From: Pseudonocardia terrae
GTDB lineage: Bacteria; Actinomycetota; Actinomycetes; Mycobacteriales; Pseudonocardiaceae
Length of the DNA stretch: 64,000 bases
Direction of reading: 5' to 3'
Assembly: GCF_021343995.1 (NCBI RefSeq)
Contig: NZ_JAJTTE010000002.1
Location: 62,001-126,000, forward strand
Made by a program: the position numbers and the translations under genes. A model generated the notes under the pieces. It had not been told where the DNA came from and did not search any database. It saw nothing but the letters and a program-made list of their open reading frames with translations. Every line of letters begins with the position of its first letter. Position 1 is the stretch's first letter. Shown in pieces: positions 1-8,718 of this stretch.

Positions 1-1315
1 TCTGCGGATCCTGCCGGTCGCGGGCCTGCCCGAGTTCCGCCCGGGCGCGGACGTCACCGCGGCGGTCGCCGAGGCCGCCCCCTGGCTGGAGTCCGGCGAC
101 GTCGTCGTGGTCACCAGCAAGATCTTCTCGAAGGCGGAGGGCCGGCTGGTCCCGGCGCCGACCGACCCGGAGGAGCGCGACGAGCTGCGCCGCCGGCTCG
201 TCGAGGGCGAGACCGAGCGGATCCTCGCCCGGCGCGGGAAGACGCTGATCGTGGCGTCGAAGCTCGGGATCGTGCAGGCCGCGGCCGGCGTCGACGGGTC
301 CAACGTGCGGCGGGACGAGCTGGCGCTGCTCCCCGTCGACCCCGACGCGAGCGCCGCCCGGCTGCGCGAGGGGCTGCGGGAGCGGCTCGGCGTCGAGGTG
401 GCGGTCGTCGTCACCGACACGATGGGCCGGTCGTGGCGGGTCGGGCAGACGGACGTCGCGATCGGGTCCGCCGGGCTCACCGTGCTGCACCGCTACGGCG
501 GCGCGGTCGACGCGGAGGGCAACGAGCTGCTGGTCACCGAGGTGGCCCTGGCCGACGAGGTGGCGGGCGCCGCCGACCTGGTCAAGGGCAAGCTCGGCGG
601 CACACCGGTCGCGGTGGTGCGCGGCCTCGGCCTGCGGGAGGACGGCTCGACGGCGCGGGACCTGGTCCGGCCGATCGACGAGGACCTGTTCTGGCTCGGG
701 ACCGAGGAGGCGCTGGCGCAGGGCCGGCGCGAGGCCGTGCTGCTGCGCCGCAGCATCCGGGAGTTCGCGCCCGAGCAGGTGCCGGCGGAGTCCGTGCGCC
801 GGGCGGTCGGCGTCGCGCTCACCGCACCCGCACCGCACCACAGCGCCCCGTTCCGGTTCGTGTGGCTGCGCGATCCCGCGCGGCGCACCGCCCTGCTCGA
901 CGCTCTGCGCACGCGGTGGCGCGCCGACCTGGAGGCCGACGGGCGCCCGGCGGCGGAGGTGGAGCGCCGGCTCGCCCGCGGTGACCTGCTGCGCCGGACC
1001 CCCGAGCTGGTGCTGCCGTTCCGGACCGGCGACGGTGCGCACGAGTACCCGGACGAGCCGCGCCGCGCCGCCGAGCGGGACATGTTCACCGTGGCCGGCG
1101 GGGCCGCCGTGCAGTCGTTGCTGGTGGCGCTGGCCGCCGAGGGACTCGCCTCGTGCTGGGTGGGCTCCACGATCTTCGCGGCCGACGTGGTCCGGGCGGA
1201 GCTCGGGCTGACCGAGGACTGGCAGCCGCTCGGCGCCGTCGCGCTCGGGGTGCCGCTCGAGGCGATCGGACCGCGCCCGCCCGCCGACCCGGCCGCGGGG
1301 TTGCTCGAATGGTGA
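1..1315 (+). CDS. fbiB: Coenzyme F420:L-glutamate ligase FbiB, 5' end outside window
   Basis: FbiB adds glutamates to F420-0; its C-terminal FMN domain reduces the dehydro precursor. The reading frame is open from base 2, so the start codon lies upstream, and 437 residues are visible against about 450 in the family; only a short N-terminus is missing. The N-terminal ligase half reads GLPEFRPG then [17 protein letters not shown], and [18 protein letters not shown] is the characteristic ligase block. From about residue 245 the nitroreductase-like half begins ([12 protein letters not shown]). The stop overlaps the start of the next NUDIX gene, so the two are translationally coupled. An internal GTG at 107 is in frame but would cut into the conserved N-terminal fold, so it is not the start. 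Confidence 0.93.
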   Translation, partial: LRILPVAGLPEFRPGADVTAAVAEAAPWLESGDVVVVTSKIFSKAEGRLVPAPTDPEERDELRRRLVEGETERILARRGKTLIVASKLGIVQAAAGVDGSNVRRDELALLPVDPDASAARLREGLRERLGVEVAVVVTDTMGRSWRVGQTDVAIGSAGLTVLHRYGGAVDAEGNELLVTEVALADEVAGAADLVKGKLGGTPVAVVRGLGLREDGSTARDLVRPIDEDLFWLGTEEALAQGRREAVLLRRSIREFAPEQVPAESVRRAVGVALTAPAPHHSAPFRFVWLRDPARRTALLDALRTRWRADLEADGRPAAEVERRLARGDLLRRTPELVLPFRTGDGAHEYPDEPRRAAERDMFTVAGGAAVQSLLVALAAEGLASCWVGSTIFAADVVRAELGLTEDWQPLGAVALGVPLEAIGPRPPADPAAGLLEW

Positions 1316-1842
1316 GCCCCGCCGGCGCCGTCGAGGAGCTCCGGGCCTGGTCGCCGCCCGACGCCGGGCAGGCTGCGCTGCAGCAGGCGCTGATCGCCTT
1401 CTGCCTCGCGCGCCCCGACGACGCGTGCGCCCGCGAGTGCGCCGCCGGGCACCTGACCGCGTCGGCGCTGGTGGTCGACGCGGCGGGGGAGCGCACCCTG
1501 CTCACCCTGCACCCGCGCGTCGGGCGCTGGATCCAGCTCGGCGGGCACTGCGAGCCGGGCGACGCCTCGCTGCGGGCGGCGGCGCTGCGCGAGGCGACCG
1601 AGGAGTCCGGGATCGCCGGGCTGGAGATCGCCGAGCACCCGCTGCACGTCGACGTCCACCCCGTGACCTGCTCGCTCGGCGTGCCGACCCGGCACCTCGA
1701 CGTCCGCTACCTGGTGCGGGCGCCGGCAGGGGCGGTCCCGGCGATCAGCGACGAGTCGGTCGACCTGGCCTGGTGGCCGCTCGACGCCCTGCCGCCGGAG
1801 TCGGACACGGTGCCGGCGATGGTCGCGCTGGCCCGCGCCTGA
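1309..1842 (+). CDS. NUDIX hydrolase coupled to fbiB
   Basis: A 177-residue pyrophosphohydrolase-family protein of unknown substrate. The NUDIX helix is visible around residues 80-103 (GGHCEPGD followed by [10 protein letters not shown]); the REATEESG core is intact, but the spacing before it is one residue longer than GX5EX7RE and the first Glu is Asp, as in a known actinobacterial subgroup. ATG 1309 was chosen because it overlaps the fbiB stop (ATGGTGA); GTG 1312 is the alternative. Position suggests a housekeeping or F420-linked nucleotide clean-up role, which is inference. Confidence 0.85.
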   Translation: MVSPAGAVEELRAWSPPDAGQAALQQALIAFCLARPDDACARECAAGHLTASALVVDAAGERTLLTLHPRVGRWIQLGGHCEPGDASLRAAALREATEESGIAGLEIAEHPLHVDVHPVTCSLGVPTRHLDVRYLVRAPAGAVPAISDESVDLAWWPLDALPPESDTVPAMVALARA

Positions 1843-1877
1843 CCGAGCGGCCGCGGATCGGGGCCGGCCGCGGAGTC

Positions 1878-1910
1878 GGTGCCGGGTCGGTGCCGGGTCG
1901 ATGCCGGGTC
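1878..1910. repeat. Three tandem 11-bp units
   Basis: Units GGTGCCGGGTC, GGTGCCGGGTC and GATGCCGGGTC follow one another without gap between the convergent NUDIX and site-2 protease genes. No function is evident; slippage-generated intergenic DNA is the simplest reading. Confidence 0.8.
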
Positions 1911-1918
1911 GGGTCGGA

Positions 1919-2689
1919 TCAGCGCCAGAACAGCAACAGGCTGTAGCCGGCGGCGGCGTACTGGGCGTCGCCGCCGATCAGGGCGAAGAGGAACTGTCCG
2001 ACCCCGAACAGCACGCGCGACACCCCGGGAACGCCGAGGACCAGCAGGAACAGCACGAGCGGGGCCCACGGCCGCACCCTGTGCCCGAGCCGCTGGGCCT
2101 CCGGCGACAGGTAGGGCTCGAGCACCCCGTACCCGTCGAGGCCGGGCACCGGCAGGATGTTCAGCACGAACGCGAGGATCTGGATCAGGGCGAGGCAGGA
2201 GAGCCCGACGGCCAGCCCCGCGTTCATCGGCAGGTAGATCACCGCGAGGCTCAGCAGGATGCCGAGGACCAGGTTGACGGCCGGCCCGGCGAAGGACATC
2301 AGCGACCGCACCCCGCGCGAGCGCAACGCCCACTGGTTGATCCACACCGCGCCGCCGGGCAGCGGGATGCCGCCGAGCAGCAGGAACACCACGGGCAGGA
2401 CGAAGGAGAACCCGACGTTGGCGTAGCGGCGGATGTCGAGCGTGAGGTAGCCGCGGTTCTCGATGCTGTCGTCACCGCCGCGGTGTGCGACATAGGCGTG
2501 GCCGAACTCGTGCAGGCACAGCGAGACGCACCAGCCGCCGAGCACCAGCAGCACGACGCCGGTGGTCAGCAGGACGGTCGAGCCCTCCAACGCGGACTTC
2601 GTCCCGATCGCGCAGAGGACCCCGCCGACGACGGTCACCGCCAGGAGCAGCAGGAACCACGGGCTGACTCGATTGGAGACTCCGCGCAC
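1919..2689 (-). CDS. Site-2 protease family (M50) membrane metalloprotease
   Basis: A 256-residue polytopic intramembrane protease. The zinc motif HEFGH is at residues 60-64, and the second M50 motif, N-x(7)-D in NILPVPGLDG, is at about 177-186; GPAVNL near residue 135-140 also fits the family. At least five hydrophobic segments are visible. This compact form without a PDZ domain matches the actinobacterial Rip3/YwhC-like group, which cleaves membrane-bound substrates such as anti-sigma factors; the substrate here is unknown. The GTG start at 2689 leaves 133 bp to the divergent whiB gene, so the two share a promoter region. Confidence 0.9.
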   Translation of the reverse strand: MRGVSNRVSPWFLLLLAVTVVGGVLCAIGTKSALEGSTVLLTTGVVLLVLGGWCVSLCLHEFGHAYVAHRGGDDSIENRGYLTLDIRRYANVGFSFVLPVVFLLLGGIPLPGGAVWINQWALRSRGVRSLMSFAGPAVNLVLGILLSLAVIYLPMNAGLAVGLSCLALIQILAFVLNILPVPGLDGYGVLEPYLSPEAQRLGHRVRPWAPLVLFLLVLGVPGVSRVLFGVGQFLFALIGGDAQYAAAGYSLLLFWR

Positions 2690-2769
2690 CCGACCATTCT
2701 GCCGAACGGGTGTCCGATGGGGTGGATCCCGTCACCCGGTCGGCAGCCCCGGGTTGCGGGGAACCGACC

Positions 2770-2795
2770 GACACCGCTGTACTTACAGCGGTGTC
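2770..2795. promoter_or_regulatory. 26-bp palindrome upstream of whiB
   Basis: Two perfect 12-base arms, GACACCGCTGTA and TACAGCGGTGTC, are separated by CT. The site lies 27 bp before the chosen whiB start and 80 bp from the site-2 protease start. The size and symmetry are those of an operator for a dimeric helix-turn-helix regulator (TetR type); the binding protein is unknown. Confidence 0.6.
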
Positions 2796-2822
2796 ATTCG
2801 CCGGGCGCGGGGAGGTGGGCGA

Positions 2823-3194
2823 GTGGACGTTTTCACGGACACCGTGTTCGTCACGGGGGCGGGCACGATCGGTGACCCGATCGGAGCGACGATGGTCGCG
2901 CCGGAGAACTTCGGGATCGGCCCCACGGAGGGGCTTCGCCTGATCGACAACCTGGTCGACGGTCAGGACGACGGCGAGCAGGACTGGCAGGAACGCGCGC
3001 TCTGCGCGCAGACGGATCCGGAGGCGTTCTTCCCGGAGAAGGGCGGCTCCACGCGAGAGGCCAAGCGGATCTGCGCGGGGTGCGAGGTCCGGGCGGAGTG
3101 CCTGGACTACGCGCTGGCGCAGGACGAGCGGTTCGGCATCTGGGGCGGGCTCTCCGAGCGGGAGCGACGTCGCCTGCGCCGGGCGGCCGGCTGA
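2823..3194 (+). CDS. whiB2: WhiB-family iron-sulfur regulator, WhiB2/WhmD-like
   Basis: A 123-residue transcription factor with a [4Fe-4S] cluster that acts with the primary sigma factor; WhiB2/WhmD controls septation. Four cluster cysteines are at residues 61, 84, 87 and 93 (CxxC plus two), followed by the GIWGG turn at 105-109 and a basic tail. GTG 2823 was chosen because GGAGGT stands at 2811-2816; ATG 2892 (100 residues) is an alternative with no such site. Its place next to the metallopeptidase-like, DUF3499 and manB genes matches M. tuberculosis whiB2 (Rv3260c). The palindrome at 2770-2795 probably regulates it. Confidence 0.92.
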   Translation: MDVFTDTVFVTGAGTIGDPIGATMVAPENFGIGPTEGLRLIDNLVDGQDDGEQDWQERALCAQTDPEAFFPEKGGSTREAKRICAGCEVRAECLDYALAQDERFGIWGGLSERERRRLRRAAG

Positions 3195-3270
3195 GACCGG
3201 TCGACCGGAGGACTTCCACCCACGACATCCACTCCCGGCGTCCGCAGCAACGTCGGGGGGAGGAACCCGA

Positions 3271-3294
3271 AGGACGGGCGACGCGGCCCGTCCT
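3271..3294. terminator. Hairpin between whiB and the convergent metallopeptidase-like gene
   Basis: AGGACGGGC and GCCCGTCCT form a 9-bp stem with a 6-base loop. No U-tract follows, as is usual in this GC range. The surrounding 3195-3436 gap shows nothing else. Confidence 0.55.
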
Positions 3295-3436
3295 CGTTCG
3301 AGCCCGGACGCGTGTCCGGCTGCGTGCCCGCAGCCGGCGACGGTCCGGGCTCTCGCGTGTCCGGAACCGGCCGTGCACGCCACCACCGGACCGGCACACC
3401 CGCCCGGACCGTGCGGCACCCTGCGGACCGGCGCGC

Positions 3437-3925
3437 TCAGTCCGCCCCGCCCTCGACGGCGTCGGGTTCGATGTTGAGGTACTCCGCCACCTGCTCGACC
3501 AGCACCTCGTGCAGCAGGTCGCCGAGATCGGCGCCACCGCGGGCGCGGGCCTCGAGCGGCCGCCGGTAGAGCACGATCCGCGCCCGCGAGGGCAGCCCGG
3601 CCTGGTCGACGCCGGCGGGCACCAGCTGGGCCAGCGGCACGCCCGCGTCGGCGAGCACCCCGGTGCCCCACACGACCTCCTCGGGCGAGGTCCGGTCGAC
3701 CTCGGGGACCTCGTCGACCGCCAGGTCCAGGTCCACCAGCTCGGGGCCCCAGCGCAGCTCGATCGGCTCGAGCGCCTCGAGCACGCGGGCGTCGAACCGC
3801 TCGGCCCGGGTGCGGAAGGAGGGCGTGGTCACCGGGTACAGCAGGCCACGCAGACCCCGGCCCCGGCGGTCGCGCCGGCGGGGGGAGCGGCGCGGGATGC
3901 GGCGCGCGGTCGTCACCCGTCGCAT
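3437..3925 (-). CDS. DUF1025-like zincin homologue with incomplete HExxH
   Basis: A 162-residue counterpart of M. tuberculosis Rv3259, judged by position beside whiB2 and DUF3499 and by sequence. The zincin helix reads LHEVLVEQVAEYL at residues 138-150: His139 and Glu140 are present, but the second zinc-binding histidine (position 143) is Val. It therefore may not be an active metallopeptidase. The first 30 residues are very basic. ATG 3925 was chosen because the frame upstream lacks family features; 4123 would be the longest option. Confidence 0.75.
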   Translation of the reverse strand: MRRVTTARRIPRRSPRRRDRRGRGLRGLLYPVTTPSFRTRAERFDARVLEALEPIELRWGPELVDLDLAVDEVPEVDRTSPEEVVWGTGVLADAGVPLAQLVPAGVDQAGLPSRARIVLYRRPLEARARGGADLGDLLHEVLVEQVAEYLNIEPDAVEGGAD

Positions 3926-4048
3926 AGTACGACCCGGCGGGTCCCCGCCGTTCCGGTGCGGGCGCGAGGTGTCGCCCGTCCGTACGGCGCCGGGGCGGGT
4001 GGGGGGCCGTCCCGCGCGTCGCAGTCGGGAACCGTCGGGGCGGGGGGC

Positions 4049-4054
4049 TATCGT
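4049..4054 (+). promoter_or_regulatory. -10 element, leaderless start of DUF3499 gene
   Basis: TATCGT stands 7 bases before GTG 4062. A TAnnnT hexamer at this distance is the usual signature of leaderless transcripts in actinobacteria. Confidence 0.5.
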
Positions 4055-4061
4055 CGGGGGC

Positions 4062-4436
4062 GTGCTGAGTGTCCGGAGGTGTTCGCGGAGCGGCTGCACC
4101 GAGCTCGCGGTGGCCACTCTCACCTACGTCTACGCGGACTCGACCGCGGTCGTCGGGCCGCTGGCCACTCAGGCCGAGCCCCACACGTACGACCTGTGCA
4201 CCTCGCACGCGCACCGGCTCACCGCCCCCCGCGGCTGGGAGGTCGTCCGGTTCGAGGGCGAGTTCGCCCCGCCGCAGCACACGGACGACGATCTGACCGC
4301 GCTGGCCGAGGCCGTCCGGGAGGCGGGCCGCGCCGACCGGCCCATCGAGGCCTCGACCACCGTCACCGCCGGCCCGGGCGCCACCACCGGCCGCCGGGGC
4401 CACCTGCGGGTGCTGCCCACGCCGCCGGAGGATTGA
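4062..4436 (+). CDS. DUF3499 protein (Rv3258c-like)
   Basis: A 124-residue actinobacterial protein of unknown function. Cys and His residues near the start (RRCSRSGCTELAVATLTYVY) and DLCTSHAHRL near residue 47 could bind a metal, as expected for DUF3499. There is no ribosome site before GTG 4062 but a -10 hexamer at 4049, so a leaderless start is likely. It precedes manB as in M. tuberculosis. Confidence 0.85.
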   Translation: MLSVRRCSRSGCTELAVATLTYVYADSTAVVGPLATQAEPHTYDLCTSHAHRLTAPRGWEVVRFEGEFAPPQHTDDDLTALAEAVREAGRADRPIEASTTVTAGPGATTGRRGHLRVLPTPPED

Positions 4437-4546
4437 CCTCGGAGGACCGGCCCGCACCGCCGCCCCGCGTTCACCCACGGTCACCGCCCGTCACCCGACC
4501 GGTGCCCGTCGTCACGACCGTCCCGCGGGCCGTCGGGGCCGCCCGC

Positions 4547-4552
4547 TAGGCT
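4547..4552 (+). promoter_or_regulatory. -10 element before manB
   Basis: TAGGCT lies 8 bases upstream of GTG 4561, which has no ribosome-binding site; a leaderless mRNA is likely. Confidence 0.45.
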
Positions 4553-4560
4553 TCGCTCCC

Positions 4561-5922
4561 GTGCCCGACCTGTCCCAGATCGTCAAGGCGTACGACATCC
4601 GCGGCGTCGTCGGCGAGCAGCTCGACGCCGGCACGGTCCGTGAGGTCGGAGCGGCGCTGGCCCGGCTGCTGCGCGCGGAGGACCCCGGGGTCACCGAGAT
4701 CGCCGTGGGCCACGACATGCGCGACTCGTCGCCCGATCTCGCCGCCGCGTTCGCCGAGGGCGTGACCGGTTTGGGGGTCGACGTCCTCGACATCGGCCTG
4801 GCCAGCACCGACATGCTCTACTTCGCCGCGGGCAGCTTCGGCGTGCCCGGCGCGATGTTCACCGCCAGCCACAACCCGGCGAAGTACAACGGCATCAAGC
4901 TGTGCCGCGCCGGCGCGACCCCGATCGGGCAGGACACCGGGCTCGCGGCGATCCGCGAGGCCGTCGAGCAGGGCGTCCCGGAGGGGCCCGGCGGCGGCAC
5001 GGTGCGCCGGCGCACGCTGCTCGCCGACTACGCCACCTACCTGCGCGGCCTGGTCGACCTGAGCGGTGTCCGGCCGCTGCGGGTGGTGGTCGACGCCGGC
5101 AACGGCATGGGTGGCTACACCGTGCCCGAGGTCCTCGGCGACCTCCCGCTCGACATCGTGCCGCTGTTCTTCGAGCTCGACGGCACCTTCCCCAACCACG
5201 AGGCCAACCCGCTCGACCCGGCGAACCTGGTCGACCTGCAGAAGGCCGTCCTCGCGGAGGGGGCCGACCTCGGCCTGGCCTTCGACGGCGACGCGGACCG
5301 CTGTTTCGTGGTCGACGAGCGCGGCGAGCCGGTGAGCCCGAGCGCGATCACGGCGCTGGTCGCCGTCCGCGAGCTGGCCAAGGCCCCGGGCAGCTCGGTG
5401 ATCCACAACCTGATCACCTCGAGGGCCGTGCCGGAGATCGTGCGCGAGCACGGCGGCATCCCGGTGCGCACCCGCGTGGGCCACTCGTTCATCAAGCAGA
5501 CGATGGCCGAGACCGGGGCGGTGTTCGGCGGCGAGCACTCGGCGCACTACTACTTCCGGGACTTCTGGAAGGCCGACTCCGGCATGCTGGCCGCCCTGCA
5601 CGTGCTGGCCGCGCTCGGCGAGCAGCAGGAGCCGCTGTCCGGGCTGATGGCCGCCTACGAGCGGTACCGGGCCAGCGGCGAGGTCAACTCGACGGTGGCC
5701 GACCAGGCCGCCCGGGTGGCCGCCGTCCGCGAGACCTACGGGGCGCGCGAGGGCGTGGAGTTCGACGAGCTCGACGGGCTCACGGTCGCCCTGCCGGACG
5801 GCTCCTGGTTCAACCTGCGCGCGTCCAACACCGAGCCGCTCCTGCGGCTCAACGTCGAGGCCGCGGACGACGCCGCGGTGGCGGCGCTGCGGGACGAGGT
5901 TCTGGCGATCGTCCGCGCCTGA
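4561..5922 (+). CDS. manB: Phosphomannomutase/phosphoglucomutase
   Basis: A 453-residue cytosolic enzyme converting mannose-6-phosphate and mannose-1-phosphate, the route to GDP-mannose for mannolipids and glycoproteins. The phosphoserine loop TASHNP is at residues 101-106 (Ser103), the Mg2+ loop FDGDADR at 241-247, and the sugar-binding GEHSAH block near 321; NTEPLLRLNVEA is the C-terminal phosphate loop. Full family length. It heads a run with trm112-like, SIS and manA genes, the same as Rv3257c-Rv3255c. Confidence 0.95.
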   Translation: MPDLSQIVKAYDIRGVVGEQLDAGTVREVGAALARLLRAEDPGVTEIAVGHDMRDSSPDLAAAFAEGVTGLGVDVLDIGLASTDMLYFAAGSFGVPGAMFTASHNPAKYNGIKLCRAGATPIGQDTGLAAIREAVEQGVPEGPGGGTVRRRTLLADYATYLRGLVDLSGVRPLRVVVDAGNGMGGYTVPEVLGDLPLDIVPLFFELDGTFPNHEANPLDPANLVDLQKAVLAEGADLGLAFDGDADRCFVVDERGEPVSPSAITALVAVRELAKAPGSSVIHNLITSRAVPEIVREHGGIPVRTRVGHSFIKQTMAETGAVFGGEHSAHYYFRDFWKADSGMLAALHVLAALGEQQEPLSGLMAAYERYRASGEVNSTVADQAARVAAVRETYGAREGVEFDELDGLTVALPDGSWFNLRASNTEPLLRLNVEAADDAAVAALRDEVLAIVRA

Positions 5923-5924
5923 GG

Positions 5925-5950
5925 GCTGCGGGCGCCCCGGCGCCCGCAGC
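5925..5950 (+). terminator. Strong GC hairpin after manB
   Basis: GCTGCGGGCGC and GCGCCCGCAGC form an 11-bp perfect stem with a CCCG tetraloop, starting 2 bases after the manB stop. No U-tract follows. It may terminate or attenuate read-through into the trm112-like gene. Confidence 0.7.
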
Positions 5951-6082
5951 GGCGGAGCGCGGTCGTCCGCGGCCGCGGAGATCCGGATCCGGATCGATCA
6001 GCGCCGCACGGGTACCCCGGACGGACCCGGCGCGCCCGCCCGCGCCCTGGCAGCATCAACGGCACGTGAGGTGAGGAGAACC

Positions 6083-6310
6083 GTGGCCGTACAGCTCGAC
6101 CCCCAGCTGCTCGAGATCCTGGCCTGCCCGTCGGAGGACCACGCGCCCCTGACGCCGGCGGGGGACCAGCTCGTGTGCACCGCCTGCGGCCGCCGCTACC
6201 CGGTGGTCGACGGCATCCCGGTGCTGCTCCTCGACGAGGCCCTCAGCCCAGAGGACACGCCGGCCCCGGAGACCACGCTGCCATCGGAGAACCCCGGAAA
6301 CGCCGGGTGA
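6083..6310 (+). CDS. Trm112-family zinc-ribbon-like protein
   Basis: A 75-residue protein with the Trm112 fold: LLEILACPSE, LVCTACGRRYPVVDGIPVLL. Cysteines occur as one CP and a CxxC pair, so one ligand of the usual four is replaced. Bacterial members are poorly understood and may be methyltransferase activators. The GTG at 6083 follows GGTGAGGAG. Its stop overlaps the next GTG by 4 bp (GTGA), so it is coupled to the SIS-domain gene. Confidence 0.85.
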   Translation: MAVQLDPQLLEILACPSEDHAPLTPAGDQLVCTACGRRYPVVDGIPVLLLDEALSPEDTPAPETTLPSENPGNAG

Positions 6311-7401
6311 CGACCGTGCTCGACGACACCCTGCTCGGCGATCCCGCCGCGCTCGCCTCCGCCGACACCGGCGGCGTGCTGCGTGCGGCGGCCACGGCGG
6401 GCGCCCAGGTCCGCTCCGCGGCGCAGGCCGCGGCCGAGGCGGGCGTCGGCGACCTGGCCGGGCACCGGCCGCGGGCCCTGGTGTTCCTGCGCCGCCCGGG
6501 CTCGTCCGGCGCCGCCGCGGAGATCGTCGGGGCGCTGCTCGGGTCGCTGTGCCCGGTGCCGGTCGTGGTGGCGGACGTCGTGCCCGGGTGGATCGGCCCG
6601 CTCGACGTCGTGCTGGCCCACTCCGCGGACCCCACGGACGTCGAGCTGGCCGAGTCGGTGTCGCGTGCCGTGGGGCGCGGGGCCGAGGTGGTGCTGTCGG
6701 CACCGGACGAGGGGCCGGTGGCCTCCGCCGGCGCCGGCCGCGCGCGGTTCGTCGAACCCCGGATCCCGGTGCCGCCCGCCCTGGACCTGCCGCGGGCGCT
6801 CGCCGTCGGGCTGAGCGTCGTGGCGTCGCTGGGGTTGTGGCCGGGCGGGCTGGACCCGTCGCTCGACCCGCTGGCCGACGCCCTCGACGCCGAGGCCGAG
6901 CGCAACCAGCCGAACCACGAGCCGTTCATGAACCCGGCGAAGTCGCTGGCGCTGCGGCTGGCCGAGCACACCCCGCTGCTGTGGGGCGCCGACCCGGCCG
7001 CGACCGCCGTCGCCGGGCACGGGGCGACCGCGCTCGCCACGCACGCCGGGGTGGTGGCGCACGCCGCGGACATCGCCCAGGCGGCCTCGGCCACCGCGTT
7101 GTGCCGGGCCGTGGACCTGGCCGACCGCGGCGAGGACATCTTCCGCGACCCGTTCGACGACCCGGGGCCCGACGCGCCGCCGGTCCGCGTCGTGCTGCTC
7201 GCGACCGCCGAGGAGGAACCGGGCCAGGTGGCGGTGCGCCGCACCGGCCGCGGCTGGCCCGCGGACCTGGCGCACCCCGTCGAGGAGATCCCGCGCGGCA
7301 CCCGGGACGCGGTCCTGCTGCGCACCGCGCTGTTGGCCTCCCGGCTGGAGATCGCCGCCGTCTACCTCGGCCTGGCCACCCGGGCCATCGAACCGGCCTG
7401 A
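6307..7401 (+). CDS. SIS-type phosphosugar isomerase-like protein (Rv3256c/TobH-like)
   Basis: A 364-residue protein placed between trm112 and manA, matching Rv3256c. It resembles bifunctional glucose/mannose-6-phosphate isomerases: segments such as HRPRALVFLRRPG and VVVADVVPGWIGPLDVVLAHS fit a SIS domain, and ERNQPNHEPFMNPAKSLALRL and LLWGADPAATAVAGHG fit the second. The canonical active site was not verified, so enzymatic function is uncertain. The GTG start overlaps the trm112 stop. Confidence 0.75.
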   Translation: MTTVLDDTLLGDPAALASADTGGVLRAAATAGAQVRSAAQAAAEAGVGDLAGHRPRALVFLRRPGSSGAAAEIVGALLGSLCPVPVVVADVVPGWIGPLDVVLAHSADPTDVELAESVSRAVGRGAEVVLSAPDEGPVASAGAGRARFVEPRIPVPPALDLPRALAVGLSVVASLGLWPGGLDPSLDPLADALDAEAERNQPNHEPFMNPAKSLALRLAEHTPLLWGADPAATAVAGHGATALATHAGVVAHAADIAQAASATALCRAVDLADRGEDIFRDPFDDPGPDAPPVRVVLLATAEEEPGQVAVRRTGRGWPADLAHPVEEIPRGTRDAVLLRTALLASRLEIAAVYLGLATRAIEPA

Positions 7402-7434
7402 CGGGCCGACCGCCGCACGAAGCGAGGAAGTGCC

Positions 7435-8649
7435 TTGGAGCTGCTGGAGAACCCGGTCCGGCCGTACGCGTGGGGATCGCGCACGGTCATCGCCGACCTG
7501 CTCGGCGAGTCGGTGCCGTCTCCGCATCCGCAGGCGGAGCTGTGGCTGGGTGCGCATCCGGGCGACCCGTCGCGGATCGTGCGCGCCGACGGGGACCGGG
7601 CGTCGCTGCTCGACGAGCTCACCGCCGACCCGGAGAGGCTGCTGGGCGCCGAGCGCAGCGCCCGGTGGGAGGGCCGGCTCCCGTTCCTGCTCAAGGTCCT
7701 CGCGGCGGACGAGCCGCTGAGCCTGCAGGCGCACCCGAGCCTCGACCAGGCCCGCGAGGGCTTCGCGCGGGAGAACGCCGCCGGCATCCCGATCGACGCC
7801 TCGGACCGCAACTACCGGGACGCGAACCACAAGCCCGAGCTGATCTGCGCGCTCACCGAGTTCCACGCGCTCGTCGGCTTCCGGGACCCGATGGAGACCC
7901 TCGGGTTCCTCCGCGCGCTCGACGTGCCGGAGCTGGCCCCGCACGTCGAGCTGCTGGCCGCCCAGCCCGGCCCGGACGGCCTGCGCGCGTTGTTCACCAC
8001 GTGGATCACGCTGCCGCAGTCCATGCTCGACGAGCTGGTCCCGGCCCTGCAGAAGGGCGCCGTGGTGCTCGTGGCGGCCGGTGGTGACTGGGCCCGCGAG
8101 GCCCGGACCGCGCTGGAGCTCTCCGAGCGCTACCCCGGCGACGCGGGCGTGCTCGCCGCCCTGCTGCTCAACCGGGTGGTCCTGGCCCCGGGCGAGGCGC
8201 TCTTCCTGCCCGCCGGCAACCTGCACGCCTACCTCGCGGGCGCCGGCATCGAGCTGATGGCGAACTCGGACAACGTGCTGCGCGGCGGCCTCACCCCCAA
8301 GCACGTCGACGTGCCGGAGCTGCTGCGGGTCCTCGACTTCGCCTCGGGCCCGCCGCCGGTGCACTCCGGCCAGCCCGAGGGCCGGTGGACCCGGTACGAC
8401 ACGCCCGCCGAGGAGTTCCTGCTGCGCACCTGGCAGTCCGACGACGGGCTCACCGGCAGCCTCCCGGTGCCCGACGGCGGGGCCCGGATCCTGCTGGCGA
8501 CGGGCGGCAAGGCGTGCGTGCGGGCCGGGTCGGAGGCGCTGGAGCTCCCGAAGGGGGCGGCACTGTTCCTCGCGGCCACCGACAGCGGCGTCGAGGTCGA
8601 GAGTGCGGCGCCCGGCACCCAGCTCCACCTGGCCGGCGACGGCCTGTGA
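7435..8649 (+). CDS. manA: Mannose-6-phosphate isomerase, class I
   Basis: A 404-residue zinc enzyme interconverting fructose-6-phosphate and mannose-6-phosphate, feeding ManB. Metal-binding segments are visible: SLQAHPS near residue 100, NHKPELICAL near 135, and PAGNLHAYLAGAGIELMANS near 260, followed by LRGGLTPKHVDVPEL. The TTG start follows GCGAGGAAG at 7422-7430. Length is typical of the bacterial class I family. It is the last gene of the mannose run, 33 bp after the SIS gene. Confidence 0.93.
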   Translation: MELLENPVRPYAWGSRTVIADLLGESVPSPHPQAELWLGAHPGDPSRIVRADGDRASLLDELTADPERLLGAERSARWEGRLPFLLKVLAADEPLSLQAHPSLDQAREGFARENAAGIPIDASDRNYRDANHKPELICALTEFHALVGFRDPMETLGFLRALDVPELAPHVELLAAQPGPDGLRALFTTWITLPQSMLDELVPALQKGAVVLVAAGGDWAREARTALELSERYPGDAGVLAALLLNRVVLAPGEALFLPAGNLHAYLAGAGIELMANSDNVLRGGLTPKHVDVPELLRVLDFASGPPPVHSGQPEGRWTRYDTPAEEFLLRTWQSDDGLTGSLPVPDGGARILLATGGKACVRAGSEALELPKGAALFLAATDSGVEVESAAPGTQLHLAGDGL

Positions 8650-8718
8650 GCGCCTGCGGGTGAGCCGGGGCCCGCCGGATATCCTGCCGCGGCGTAATCC
8701 GGACCCAGGGGGCGAAAC

